The position numbers were made by a program, and so were the translations under genes. DNA of 64,000 nt. It comes from an uncultured Aquabacterium sp. Its GTDB lineage: Bacteria > Pseudomonadota > Gammaproteobacteria > Burkholderiales > Burkholderiaceae_C. Each line of letters opens with the position of its first letter. The stretch's first letter is position 1. Positions 44,760 through 53,309 of this stretch are shown one piece after another. The notes under the pieces were generated by a model, which saw only the letters and a list, made by a program, of their open reading frames with translations, was not told the DNA's origin and did not search any database. The stretch is taken from assembly GCF_947366995.1 (NCBI RefSeq), contig NZ_CANBCC010000001.1, positions 124,001-188,000 on the forward strand. Direction: 5' to 3'.

Positions 44760-45962
44760 ATGAAGACTGCCCCCATCAAGTCGATCCTCGCCCTCGCGGT
44801 CGCTGCCGCTGCCGCTTTCCCGGCTCAAGCAGTGAGCTTCGAGCAGAACGGCGTCACGCTCGACATCAACGGCACGGTCAACGGGTTCTACGTCAATCGC
44901 GAGACCAAGGACACCACCAGTGGTTCGCAGGTCACGACCAAGAGCAGCGGCATCTCCAACGGCCTGCTGCCTGGCTGGATCAACTTCGTGGCGACCACCA
45001 AGGCTGGTGGCTACGACGTGAAGGCACACATCAGCTTTGCGCCTGGCATCAACGACAGCTCGAGCAACGTCGGCCTGCCGTCTGCCCCTGGCGCTGGCGC
45101 GACGGGTGGCAGCAACAGCCCCTTCACGCAGATCGACACCCGCAACAACTATTTCTCGTTCGGCACGCCCACCATGGGCACGTTCAAGATCGGCCGTGAC
45201 ATCGGCATGTTCGGTCAGAACGTGATCCTGTCCGACATGACCCTGATCGGCGTCGGCGGCACATCCAACGCAGCGATTCCGTTCAACACGACCTTCGGCA
45301 TGATCGGCCACGGCTACATGTACACCGGCTTCCAGGCCCAGGTGTCGTACATGAGCCCGAAGGTGTCCGGCTTCCAGGCCGGTGCAGGTCTGTTCCAGCC
45401 CAAGAACTACGCGGGCGACACCGCCAAGACGCCGGGTCTCCAGGCCATGGCCACCTACGACATTCCTGGTGCGCTGCCGGGTCAGCTGTGGACCGGTCTG
45501 GTTCACCAGAAGACCGACTGCCAGACCAGCACGGGTTGCGGCATCAAGCCGTACACCGCCAACGGGTTTGAACTCGGCGGCAAGGTGAAGGTCGACGCGT
45601 TCGAATTCCTGGCCTACACGTTCACGGGCAAGGGCCTTGGCCTGTCGTCGGTTGGCGCCCAGTTCTACGGTGGTGCCGACACCGACGGCAACAAGACGAA
45701 GTCCAACGGCTACTTCCTGCAAGGCACTTACAAGCTGGGCGACACCAAGTTCGGCCTGAACTACGGTCAGAACAAGGACAAGGACGGCTTCCTGGGTGAT
45801 GGCGGCGAGCGCAAGAACCGTTCTTACACACTGGGCGTGTACCACTCGCTGAACAAGTTCATCACCCTGGTGGGCGAGTTCAACAACGAGAAGATCACCA
45901 CCAACGGCCCTGGTGAGATCAAGAACAACACCGTCAGCCTCGGCGGCATCCTGTTCTTCTAA
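44760..45962 (+). CDS. Outer-membrane porin (Gram-negative porin type)
   Basis: 400 residues. Signal peptide 1-24 (SILALAVAAAAAFPAQA), then amphipathic beta-strands typical of 16-stranded betaproteobacterial porins: VTLDINGTVNGFYVN, FSFGTPTMGTFKIGRDIGMF, FELGGKVKVDAFEFLAYT, YFLQGTYKLGDTKFGLNYGQ, and the required C-terminal Phe (SLGGILFF). Codon choice is narrower than in neighbours (mostly GGC, AAG, ACC), a sign of high expression. A GGAGA ribosome binding site and strong terminator hairpins fit this. Solute specificity is not predictable. Confidence 0.92.
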   Translation: MKTAPIKSILALAVAAAAAFPAQAVSFEQNGVTLDINGTVNGFYVNRETKDTTSGSQVTTKSSGISNGLLPGWINFVATTKAGGYDVKAHISFAPGINDSSSNVGLPSAPGAGATGGSNSPFTQIDTRNNYFSFGTPTMGTFKIGRDIGMFGQNVILSDMTLIGVGGTSNAAIPFNTTFGMIGHGYMYTGFQAQVSYMSPKVSGFQAGAGLFQPKNYAGDTAKTPGLQAMATYDIPGALPGQLWTGLVHQKTDCQTSTGCGIKPYTANGFELGGKVKVDAFEFLAYTFTGKGLGLSSVGAQFYGGADTDGNKTKSNGYFLQGTYKLGDTKFGLNYGQNKDKDGFLGDGGERKNRSYTLGVYHSLNKFITLVGEFNNEKITTNGPGEIKNNTVSLGGILFF

Positions 45963-45982
45963 GCTCTCGCTTGAGTCGCACG

Positions 45983-46006
45983 TCTGTCGCCCTATGGCGG
46001 CAGACA
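45983..46006 (+). terminator. First hairpin downstream of the porin gene
   Basis: GTCTGTCGCC (45983-45992) pairs with GGCGGCAGAC (45997-46006), ten pairs including one G-U, with a four-base loop. It is 20 bases after the porin stop. No T-run follows directly. Confidence 0.6.
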
Positions 46007-46015
46007 CGCTTCACC

Positions 46016-46048
46016 GGGGCGCTGGCCAATGGGCTGGCGCCCCGTTTC
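46016..46048 (+). terminator. Second hairpin downstream of the porin gene, with short T tail
   Basis: CGGGGCGC at 46016-46023 pairs with GCGCCCCG at 46038-46045, extended inward through GCC/GGC, then TTT at 46046-46048. It resembles a rho-independent terminator with a weak tail. Together with the preceding stem it should end the abundant porin transcript before the convergent glycosylase gene. Confidence 0.65.
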
Positions 46049-46099
46049 GCTATCTGGAAAGCACACGGCGCAGACCGTGAATCAAAGAGGCCGACAGGC

Positions 46100-46657
46100 T
46101 CAGTCCGTGAGCCCTTCCAGCGGTCGCATCACCTCAGCCTGCTCGAACACCTCGCGCCATGCGGCCAGCTTTCGCTCGAACGACCACGACGCGTTGGCCG
46201 GGCTGGTGGAAGGCAGCCGATAGACCGGCAGCCCCAGCGCCTCGGTGACGCGCCGGTGCCGGGCTGACTCCCCGCCGTTGTGGGCGACCGCCCGCAGCGT
46301 GGGTGCCTGGTGGATCAGCCCAGGCAGATCGTTGAGTTCGGCGTCCCGAATGGCGCTGTCGAGGCTGCCTTCGCGCGCGCACCCCGCATACACATCCCAT
46401 ATCGCCAGGCCATGTGCCCGCGCGACCGGCAGGCGCTCGGCATACGGGCGCGCCTGCAGGGCCGCATCGCCTTCCAGCCCCCACAGGGCCGACAGAATGG
46501 GCCAGAACGCGTTGCGCGGGTGGGCGTAATACTGCTGTGAAGCGAGCGAGGCCACCCCCGGAAAGCTGCCCAGAACCAGCAACCTGGCGCCCGCACCCAC
46601 CACTGGGGCCAGGCCCGCCAGACGGGGCGATGCAGGGACGAGGGGCGCGCTGGGCAT
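46100..46657 (-). CDS. DNA-deoxyinosine (hypoxanthine-DNA) glycosylase, UDG superfamily
   Basis: 185 residues. Motif 1 LVLGSFPGVASLASQQYYAH and HPRNAFWPILSALWG correspond to family 6 uracil-DNA-glycosylase relatives, which act on hypoxanthine from adenine deamination. AIWDVYAGCAREGSLDSAIR and LPSTSPANASWSFERKLAAW are further conserved parts. It starts base-excision repair at deaminated A. ATG 46657 lies 27 bases from the divergent GTG of the spermidine-synthase-like gene, so the promoters overlap. Confidence 0.85.
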   Translation of the reverse strand: MPSAPLVPASPRLAGLAPVVGAGARLLVLGSFPGVASLASQQYYAHPRNAFWPILSALWGLEGDAALQARPYAERLPVARAHGLAIWDVYAGCAREGSLDSAIRDAELNDLPGLIHQAPTLRAVAHNGGESARHRRVTEALGLPVYRLPSTSPANASWSFERKLAAWREVFEQAEVMRPLEGLTD

Positions 46658-46684
46658 GGCTCGGCACTGTGCCACACTCGCCTG

Positions 46685-47449
46685 GTGAAACGAAAGCCCC
46701 GACTCCCCGAGGCCACCCTGTCCGAGCAGGGCGGTCTGCGTTACCTTCATCTCGAAACGCCCTGGATCCAGGGTGCCATGCGCATCCGCCAGCCCTTGAA
46801 GCTGGAGCTCGAGTACATCCAGCGCATGATGGCGTGGACGCTGCTTCGTGAGCCCGACACCGTGCCGGAGGCCCGTACGCTGCAGCTTGGGCTGGGTGCC
46901 GCCGCGCTGACCAAGTTCTGCCACGGCGTGCTGCGTGCGCCGACCACCGCGGTCGAGCTCAATCCGCAGGTCATCTCCGCCTGCCGGGCGTGGTTCCACC
47001 TGCCGGACGACGATGAACGCCTGACCGTCATCCAGGGCGATGCGGCCCGCTTTGTCTCCGACGACGCGCATGTGGCCGCCTTCGACGCCATTTGTGTCGA
47101 CCTGTACGACCATGAAGCGGCCAGCCCGGTGCTGGACGACGAAGCGTTCTACCGGGCGTGCTGGCAGGTGCTCGACGACGGTGGGGTGATGAGCGTGAAC
47201 CTGTTCGGTCGCGACGTCAGCTTCGACCGCAGCGCGGCCCGCATCGCCGCCGCGTTCGGCGCCGAGCATGTGGCCATGCTCAAGCCCACGAGCGACGGCA
47301 ACACCATCGTCCTGGCATGGAAAGGCTTCGACCTCCCTCCGCGCGAAGTGCTGGCTGAACGGGCCGAATCTTTACAGACCCGCTGGAATCTGCCTGCGCG
47401 AAAATGGGTCAAATTGCTGTCTCGCTGCACCCCGTCACCTTCTGCCTGA
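46685..47449 (+). CDS. Spermidine synthase-like methyltransferase-fold protein
   Basis: 254 residues, GTG start. Rossmann-type SAM or dcSAM site: RTLQLGLGAAALTKF (motif I), AVELNPQVISACRAWF (motif II acidic), DAARFVSDD and AFDAICVDLYDHEAASPVL. It resembles SpeE-like proteins widespread in Burkholderiales whose substrate is not established. It lacks clear aminopropyltransferase substrate motifs, so polyamine synthesis is not claimed. It ends one base before the ATPase gene, suggesting cotranscription. Confidence 0.8.
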   Translation: MKRKPRLPEATLSEQGGLRYLHLETPWIQGAMRIRQPLKLELEYIQRMMAWTLLREPDTVPEARTLQLGLGAAALTKFCHGVLRAPTTAVELNPQVISACRAWFHLPDDDERLTVIQGDAARFVSDDAHVAAFDAICVDLYDHEAASPVLDDEAFYRACWQVLDDGGVMSVNLFGRDVSFDRSAARIAAAFGAEHVAMLKPTSDGNTIVLAWKGFDLPPREVLAERAESLQTRWNLPARKWVKLLSRCTPSPSA

Positions 47450-47450
47450 C

Positions 47451-49271
47451 ATGAGCGCTTCCTCTGCGTCTGCCCCCCCGCCCGGTGCGCCGCCGGCACC
47501 CCGCCGCACTGCCGTCCCGCCCAAGGGGCCGCTCGAGTGGCGCCTGCTGCTGCAGTGGCTCACCGAAGACGGTGTGGTCAGCGTGCGCGACGCCGAAAAG
47601 GTGGCCCGTCGCTTTGCCGCCGGCGACAGCGCCCAGCACCCGTTGGTGCGCCTGGCTGGCATGGGGCTCACGCGGGCCGACAACGGCAACCTGCTGGAAC
47701 TCGAGCCGCTGACCGAGTGGCTGGCCGGGCGCGTGGGCATGCCCTACCTGCGCATCGATCCGCTGAAGGTGGACGTGGCCCGCGTGGCCGAGATCATGTC
47801 CATCAATTACGCCGAGCGCCGCAAGGCCCTGCCGGTGCAGTTGACGCTGACCGAGATCACCATCGCCACCAGCGAGCCCCTGGATGTGGACTGGGTCGAA
47901 GAGATCCTGTCGCACACCAAGAAAAAGGTGAAGCTGGTTGTCTCCAGCCCGCTGGACCTGCAGCGCTACCGCACCGAGTTCTACACGCTGGCCAAGTCCG
48001 TCAAGGACGCCAACAAGAAGACGGGCGACTCGGTGGCCCACAACTTCGAGCAGCTGGTCGAGCTGGGCAAGAGCAACCGCCAGCTCGATGCCAACGACCA
48101 GGGCATCATCCAGGTCGTCGACTGGCTGTGGCAGTACGCCTTCGATCAGCGCGCCTCCGACATCCACCTCGAGCCGCGTCGCGAGATGGGCGCCATCCGC
48201 TTCCGCATCGACGGCGTGCTGCACACCGTCTACCAGGTGCCGCTGGCCGTGATGCAGGCCATGACCGCCCGCATCAAGCTGCTCGGCCGCATGGACGTGG
48301 TCGAGAAGCGCCGCCCGCTCGATGGCCGGATCAAGACCCGGAACCCGGGTGGCGACGAAGTCGAAATGCGTCTGTCGACCATGCCCACCGCCTTCGGCGA
48401 GAAGCTCGTGATGCGCATCTTCGATCCGGACAACACCGTCAAGTCCTTCGAGGCGCTGGGCTTCGCCCCGAGCGAAACCCAGATCTGGGAGCAACTCGTG
48501 AGCCGCCCGCACGGCATCATCCTGGTCACGGGCCCCACGGGCTCCGGCAAGACCACGACGCTGTACTCGACGCTCAAGCGCGTGGCCACCGACGAGGTCA
48601 ACGTCTGCACCATCGAGGACCCGATTGAAATGATCGAGCCCTCGTTCAACCAGACGCAGGTGCAGCCCGCCATCGACCTGGGCTTTGCCGAAGGCCTGCG
48701 CGCGCTGATGCGTCAGGATCCGGACGTCATCATGGTGGGCGAAATCCGCGACCTGGAAACCGCCGAAATGGCCATCCAGGCCTCGCTCACCGGCCACCTG
48801 GTGTTCTCCACGCTGCACACCAACGATGCAGCCTCGGCCATCACCCGCCTGACCGACCTGGGCGTGCCCAGCTACCTGATCAGCGCCACCGTGATCGGCG
48901 TGCTGGCCCAGCGCCTGGTGCGCACGCTGTGCCCGCATTGCAAGAAGCCCGACGAAGCCGTACGACCCGAGATGCTGGCCGAGGCCATCAAGCCATGGCG
49001 GCTCAACGGTCACATCCAGCCTTACAAGCCGGTCGGTTGCCTGGAATGCCGGATGACGGGCTTCAAGGGGCGCGTGGGCCTGTACGAGCTGCTGCCCATC
49101 AGCGAGGCGCTGCGCACCGCCATCCACCCGCACATCGACATGCCGCGCCTGCGACAGATGGCGGCCAAGGAGGGGCTGCGTCCCCTGCGACCGGGGGGTG
49201 TCATGAAGGTGGCCGAAGGGGTGACGACGCTGGAAGAGGTGCTGCGCAACACGCCTCAGTGGGAGACCTGA
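47451..49271 (+). CDS. GspE/PilB-type secretion ATPase, stand-alone
   Basis: 606 residues. N-terminal GspE_N-like domain (about 30-200), then the hexameric ATPase: SDIHLEPRREMGAIRFRIDG, Walker A GPTGSGKT (361-368), Asp box, Walker B DPDVIMVGEIRD, His box STLHTNDAASAITRL, and a tetracysteine zinc site (C494, C497, C530, C533). It would power a type II secretion or type IV pilus machine. No gspF, pilC or pilin gene is nearby, so it is an orphan ATPase here. Its last 16 bases overlap the 3' end of the convergent kinase gene. Confidence 0.9.
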   Translation: MSASSASAPPPGAPPAPRRTAVPPKGPLEWRLLLQWLTEDGVVSVRDAEKVARRFAAGDSAQHPLVRLAGMGLTRADNGNLLELEPLTEWLAGRVGMPYLRIDPLKVDVARVAEIMSINYAERRKALPVQLTLTEITIATSEPLDVDWVEEILSHTKKKVKLVVSSPLDLQRYRTEFYTLAKSVKDANKKTGDSVAHNFEQLVELGKSNRQLDANDQGIIQVVDWLWQYAFDQRASDIHLEPRREMGAIRFRIDGVLHTVYQVPLAVMQAMTARIKLLGRMDVVEKRRPLDGRIKTRNPGGDEVEMRLSTMPTAFGEKLVMRIFDPDNTVKSFEALGFAPSETQIWEQLVSRPHGIILVTGPTGSGKTTTLYSTLKRVATDEVNVCTIEDPIEMIEPSFNQTQVQPAIDLGFAEGLRALMRQDPDVIMVGEIRDLETAEMAIQASLTGHLVFSTLHTNDAASAITRLTDLGVPSYLISATVIGVLAQRLVRTLCPHCKKPDEAVRPEMLAEAIKPWRLNGHIQPYKPVGCLECRMTGFKGRVGLYELLPISEALRTAIHPHIDMPRLRQMAAKEGLRPLRPGGVMKVAEGVTTLEEVLRNTPQWET

Positions 49272-51616
49272 TCGTCCAGGGCTGCGGGGCCCGGCCCGGC
49301 GAAGGGCTCGACGGTCACCTCGCAGCGGATGCCGCTGGGCTCGGCCTCCACCCAGCGCACGCTGCCTCCCAGCTGCTTGACGCGCTTGCGCACACCGCCC
49401 AGGCCCAGCCCGTGCGACCAGTTCGAGGGCGTGCGACCGATGCCGTTGTCTTCCACGGTGAGGGTGAGGCGGTCTTCCGCGAGCGACAGGTGCACGGCGA
49501 TGTGGGTGGCCCGCGCGTGACTCAAGGCGTTGCTCACCAGCTCGCGCAGGATGCGGGTCAGGGCCGACCACTGCACCATCGTCAGCGTCAGGTTGGTGTC
49601 AACGCTGAAATCGAAGTCCAGCCGGCACTCGGCCACGCTGGCGCGGTGATGCAGATCGCGTTTCCATTCGGCGGCCGCCTCCATCAGGCTGTGTGATTGC
49701 GCCGCCAGGCCGCGAGTCAGCGTTTTCAGATCCTGGATGGTGTGCCGGATGTACTGCTCGATCTCGGGATTCGGAGCCTGGTACATCAGCGTGAGCAGGC
49801 GCGCACCGATGTCGTCGTGCAGGTCCTGCGCGATGCGCAGCCGCTCTTCGGTGCGGCCCTGCTCCACGGCCTGGTCGAAGTTCAGGGCGCGCTGGAGCTG
49901 CTCGACGATGCGCTCGGCCAGGCTGGCGTCTTCCAGCGTGAACAGGCGCCGTCCTTTGTGGGCGTGCTGCAGCACCAGCACGCGGGCTGGCTCCTGGCTG
50001 CCGCCGTGCAGCCGGGGCATGCCCACCAGCAGCACCGCACCGTTGCCGCGCAGACAGGCCGCCTGCAACGATCCGTGCGCGATGCTGACCTGCAAGGGGT
50101 CGAACAACTCGCGCATCAGGCGCAGCATCGACGCATCCAGCGTGTCGGGCTGACGCTCCACCTCGCGTGCAATCCGGTACAGGTGCTGGAAGAGCTTCTC
50201 CATCGAGAGCGACTCCCGCCCCGGCAGCAGCGTGAGCAGCCAGCGGCGCGCCACCATGTACACACCCAGCGCCAGAAACAGCGACAGCGTCATCGAGGTG
50301 AACTGCCCCATCGAAAACACCGCGACGAAGAGCAGATCGAGCGACGCGGCCACTGTGCTCGACGCCGCCAGCAGCGAGAACTCCTGCAGCACCTGCCTTG
50401 TGCGCGACAGGTAAGGTGACAGCAGCAGTTCCGTTGCCACAAAGACATGCCAGATCATCGCGCCGTATACCGCCAGGTGGCGCTGCAGATCCGGCCGGGT
50501 TTCGCCCAGCGCGATGGCCGCCGTCAGAGCCCCCCCGGTGGCGATGGACATCAGCGTGAAACGCCGCATCACCAGCGTGAAGGGGTGGGGCGCCAGGCGC
50601 TGTCCGCGGGTCATCAACGCCACCGAGGCTACCAGCAGCAGGCCGGCACTGATCTGGACGCCCCACCATGCCGCCTCACGGGGTAGGCCCTGGTACGCGC
50701 CCCAGGCCGTGGCCGCAGCCAGGCTCCAGGCCATACCGGCAAGGCCGACCCAGCCGGGTTGTCGGTGCGGGTGCGTGACCGCCACTTGCACGAGCGCGGC
50801 CGCACTGCACAGGTCGCAGGCCACGCGCACGTGCAGGTCGAGCTGAATCAGCCAACCGGGCGCAAAGAAGTCGAGGTTGCTGTGGAGCGCCATCAACATG
50901 AGCTGTGCGCTTTGCGCCGTCGTCAGCACGGCGAAGGCGGCGTTGCGGGCCTGAAGGCCCGCCAGCAGCACCACAGCCCCCACGAGGAAGACCGCCAGGG
51001 CGAGCGCGGCCAGCAGCCAGAACAGCACACTGACACCGGCCCAGCCACGGGGCGCGATCAGCAACGGTTCTTCGGCCGTGTGCGCAAAGCGCAGGTGGGC
51101 CACGAGCCCATCCGGCCGCCAGTGGGCGCGCACCCGGTCAATCTGCGCATGGAAGCGTTCGAGGCGGTCCCGCTGCGCAGGGGAGGGCATCCACCGCGCC
51201 GACTGCTGCAGCAGCAGCATGTCCGTCGGCAGGCTGATCGGCAGGCCGGGTCCGATGTCGGGCGGTGGGTCGATGCGCAGCCCCACCAGCGCCTGTCCCT
51301 CCAGCTTGCGCAGCGTGGGGTAATCGACCGACTGCAACGTCAGGTGCCCGTCGCCCGTGGCCTTGAGGGTGACCGGCAGCCGCGGCTGCTGGGTCAGCCA
51401 CCACCCGCAGGCAGCCACCACCAGGCAGCTGGCCAGCACGATGAAAACCAGCAATCGCAGGCGCCACCCGATCCAGCGCGGGCGTTCCATGGTGCGCTGC
51501 AGCGCCTCGTCCAACGTGGGCCAGTGCGCCGCTGCGTGTCGCCCCAGCAGGCCGTCGAGCCGGCTCAAGGCAGGGGCGTCGTGGCCAGCTTCGTGAAGGC
51601 GGGCCGCGTTCGACAT
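49256..51616 (-). CDS. Multi-span membrane sensor histidine kinase (HisKA_3 type)
   Basis: 786 residues. A cytoplasmic N-terminus (1-50), TM1 (about 52-72), a periplasmic domain of about 115 residues, then about seven further spans (190-450), a GAF-like region (480-590), and a NarL-type kinase core. The core has the phospho-acceptor His600 in RIAQDLHDDIGARLL, N-box LVSNALSHARAT, G1 VEDNGIGRT and G2 HGLGLGGVRKRV. The stimulus is unknown. It lies seven bases downstream of its LuxR-type regulator gene. The 7TM-plus-GAF layout resembles 7TMR-DISM kinases, though the periplasmic part is not clearly a DISM domain. Confidence 0.88.
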   Translation of the reverse strand: MSNAARLHEAGHDAPALSRLDGLLGRHAAAHWPTLDEALQRTMERPRWIGWRLRLLVFIVLASCLVVAACGWWLTQQPRLPVTLKATGDGHLTLQSVDYPTLRKLEGQALVGLRIDPPPDIGPGLPISLPTDMLLLQQSARWMPSPAQRDRLERFHAQIDRVRAHWRPDGLVAHLRFAHTAEEPLLIAPRGWAGVSVLFWLLAALALAVFLVGAVVLLAGLQARNAAFAVLTTAQSAQLMLMALHSNLDFFAPGWLIQLDLHVRVACDLCSAAALVQVAVTHPHRQPGWVGLAGMAWSLAAATAWGAYQGLPREAAWWGVQISAGLLLVASVALMTRGQRLAPHPFTLVMRRFTLMSIATGGALTAAIALGETRPDLQRHLAVYGAMIWHVFVATELLLSPYLSRTRQVLQEFSLLAASSTVAASLDLLFVAVFSMGQFTSMTLSLFLALGVYMVARRWLLTLLPGRESLSMEKLFQHLYRIAREVERQPDTLDASMLRLMRELFDPLQVSIAHGSLQAACLRGNGAVLLVGMPRLHGGSQEPARVLVLQHAHKGRRLFTLEDASLAERIVEQLQRALNFDQAVEQGRTEERLRIAQDLHDDIGARLLTLMYQAPNPEIEQYIRHTIQDLKTLTRGLAAQSHSLMEAAAEWKRDLHHRASVAECRLDFDFSVDTNLTLTMVQWSALTRILRELVSNALSHARATHIAVHLSLAEDRLTLTVEDNGIGRTPSNWSHGLGLGGVRKRVKQLGGSVRWVEAEPSGIRCEVTVEPFAGPGPAALDDQVSH

Positions 51617-51623
51617 GGCCGGC

Positions 51624-52355
51624 TCAGACCAGGCCTTGTTTGCTTGCCAGCACCGCGGCCTCGGCGCGGCTCGAGACGTTCAGCTTCTTGTAGATCGATT
51701 TGATGTGGTCGTTGACGGTGAACCACTTGATGCCCATCAGCGACGCGATCTCCTTGATCGTGAAGCCCTTGCTGAGGTAGGTCAGCACTTCGCTTTCGCG
51801 CGGGGTCAGACGCTCATGGTCCAGCGGGGCAGGCGCTGCGGCTGGCGACGGGGCGCCCGAGGCGGGTGGCTCTGCCACGCCGTGCCCGTTGCCGGTCAGC
51901 CCCTCGCCGCTGCGGAAGTGGTTCAGCAGCCGCCGGGCGATGGCGGGCGACAGCGGCGGTTGACCGCGCACGATCTTCTGCAGCTCCTCGACGAGCACTT
52001 CGAAGCGGTCTTCCTTCAGCAGGTAGCCGTCGGCGCCGCATTGCAGTGCCGGGAAGAGGTGCTCGTCGTCCGAGTACAGCGTGGTGACGATCCGGGTGGC
52101 CGGGTAGCTGGACAGCTCCGTCAGCAACTCCAGACCGCTGCCATCGGGCAGTTCCAGATCGACCATGATGAGCTGGAAAGGGTCGGCCGACGGCGTGGCC
52201 CGGCCCCCCGGCGCATGGCCCAGCAGCCGGCGGGCGGCGTCGAGGTCACTCGCTTCGGTGATGCTGTCCACATCGCTGAAGCTTTCGCGCACCACGCGGC
52301 ACAGAAAGCCACGCGCGACCGGGTTGTCTTCGAGAATCAGTACCTTGACAGCCAT
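51624..52355 (-). CDS. LuxR/NarL-family response regulator
   Basis: 243 residues. Receiver domain with acidic pair E9/D10, phospho-acceptor D66 (LIMVDLELPDGSG), T92 and K114 (GYLLKED). A Pro/Ala-rich linker (about 155-178) leads to a LuxR-type HTH (LTPRESEVLTYLSKGFTIKE, VNDHIKSIYKKLNV). It is first in the operon with the histidine kinase and should be its partner. Target genes are unknown. A 7-bp palindrome 75 bases upstream of the start may be its own operator. Confidence 0.93.
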   Translation of the reverse strand: MAVKVLILEDNPVARGFLCRVVRESFSDVDSITEASDLDAARRLLGHAPGGRATPSADPFQLIMVDLELPDGSGLELLTELSSYPATRIVTTLYSDDEHLFPALQCGADGYLLKEDRFEVLVEELQKIVRGQPPLSPAIARRLLNHFRSGEGLTGNGHGVAEPPASGAPSPAAAPAPLDHERLTPRESEVLTYLSKGFTIKEIASLMGIKWFTVNDHIKSIYKKLNVSSRAEAAVLASKQGLV

Positions 52356-52429
52356 GGAATTCCTCCCGAGTCCATTGGTCGGCCTCTGGGCTCAGTTGGT
52401 GGGCCCGGGCTGAACCGCCGCTCGGGGAT

Positions 52430-52446
52430 CTCGTCCATCGGACGAG
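52430..52446. promoter_or_regulatory. Palindrome between the response regulator and surE genes
   Basis: CTCGTCC (52430-52436) and GGACGAG (52440-52446) are exact inverted copies with a three-base spacer. It lies in the 204-base divergent intergenic region. It may be an operator or a small hairpin; no T-run follows on either strand. Confidence 0.4.
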
Positions 52447-52547
52447 TGGGGGAAATGTGTACCCGGTAACTTTACATGCAAGCCTGGGTTCGGCGGACAC
52501 CGGGTGCACCGAATCAGGGGGCGCCGTGCTGCGGGGCGTTGCGCTCC

Positions 52548-52553
52548 TACAAT
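52548..52553 (+). promoter_or_regulatory. Candidate -10 element of surE close to the start codon
   Basis: TACAAT lies six bases before ATG 52560. Transcription would begin at or within a base or two of the ATG, giving a leaderless mRNA. No Shine-Dalgarno sequence is visible upstream of the ATG, which is consistent. Confidence 0.35.
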
Positions 52554-52559
52554 GCAATC

Positions 52560-53309
52560 ATGCGAATTCTCATTGCCAACGATGACGGGTATCTGGCGCC
52601 TGGCATCGCCGCGCTGGTGGAAGCCTGCCAGGGACTCGGCACGATCGACGTGTTTGCCCCCGAACGCAACGCCAGTGGCACCTCCAACGCCCTGACGCTG
52701 CACCAGCCGCTGAGCCTGCACACCGCGGCCAACGGATTCCGCTATGTCACGGGCACGCCGTCCGACAGCGTGCACCTGGCGCTCACGGCAGGGCTGATCC
52801 CCAAGCCCGATCTGGTGCTCTCGGGCATCAACAACGGCGCCAACATGGGCGACGACACCCTGTACTCCGGCACGGTCGCCGCGGCCACCGAGGGCTATCT
52901 GTTCGGCGTGCCGGCGATCGCGTTCTCGCAGGTGGTCAAGGGCTGGCACGCGCTGGACGCAGCCGCCCGCACCGCGCGCCGCATCATCGAGCACGTCCTG
53001 GCCCATCCTCCGGCCGAATCGCCCTGGCTGCTCAACGTCAACATCCCGAACCGGGACGACGCCGACACGCTGCCCTGGGCCATCACCCGACTGGGGCGCC
53101 GGCATGCCAGCTTCCCCGCCGTGCCGCAGACCAACCCGCGGGGCGACCTGTTCTACTGGATCGGTCCGGCCGGTGAGGCGCGCGAAGAAGGCGAGGGCAC
53201 CGATTTCCATGCGGTCCGCCACGGTCAGGTGTCGATCACGCCATTGAAGGTCGACATGACGGACCACCAGCGCATGCCCGTCTGGCAGGGCTGGGCCGGC
53301 GAACGATGA
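52560..53309 (+). CDS. surE: 5'/3'-nucleotidase SurE
   Basis: 249 residues. Metal-binding LIANDDG (D8, D9), the [19 protein letters not shown] segment, [11 protein letters not shown] and [20 protein letters not shown] are all classic SurE motifs. It dephosphorylates nucleoside monophosphates and short polyphosphates in the cytosol. The stop overlaps pcm by four bases, giving the conserved surE-pcm-nlpD order. Confidence 0.97.
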   Translation: MRILIANDDGYLAPGIAALVEACQGLGTIDVFAPERNASGTSNALTLHQPLSLHTAANGFRYVTGTPSDSVHLALTAGLIPKPDLVLSGINNGANMGDDTLYSGTVAAATEGYLFGVPAIAFSQVVKGWHALDAAARTARRIIEHVLAHPPAESPWLLNVNIPNRDDADTLPWAITRLGRRHASFPAVPQTNPRGDLFYWIGPAGEAREEGEGTDFHAVRHGQVSITPLKVDMTDHQRMPVWQGWAGER

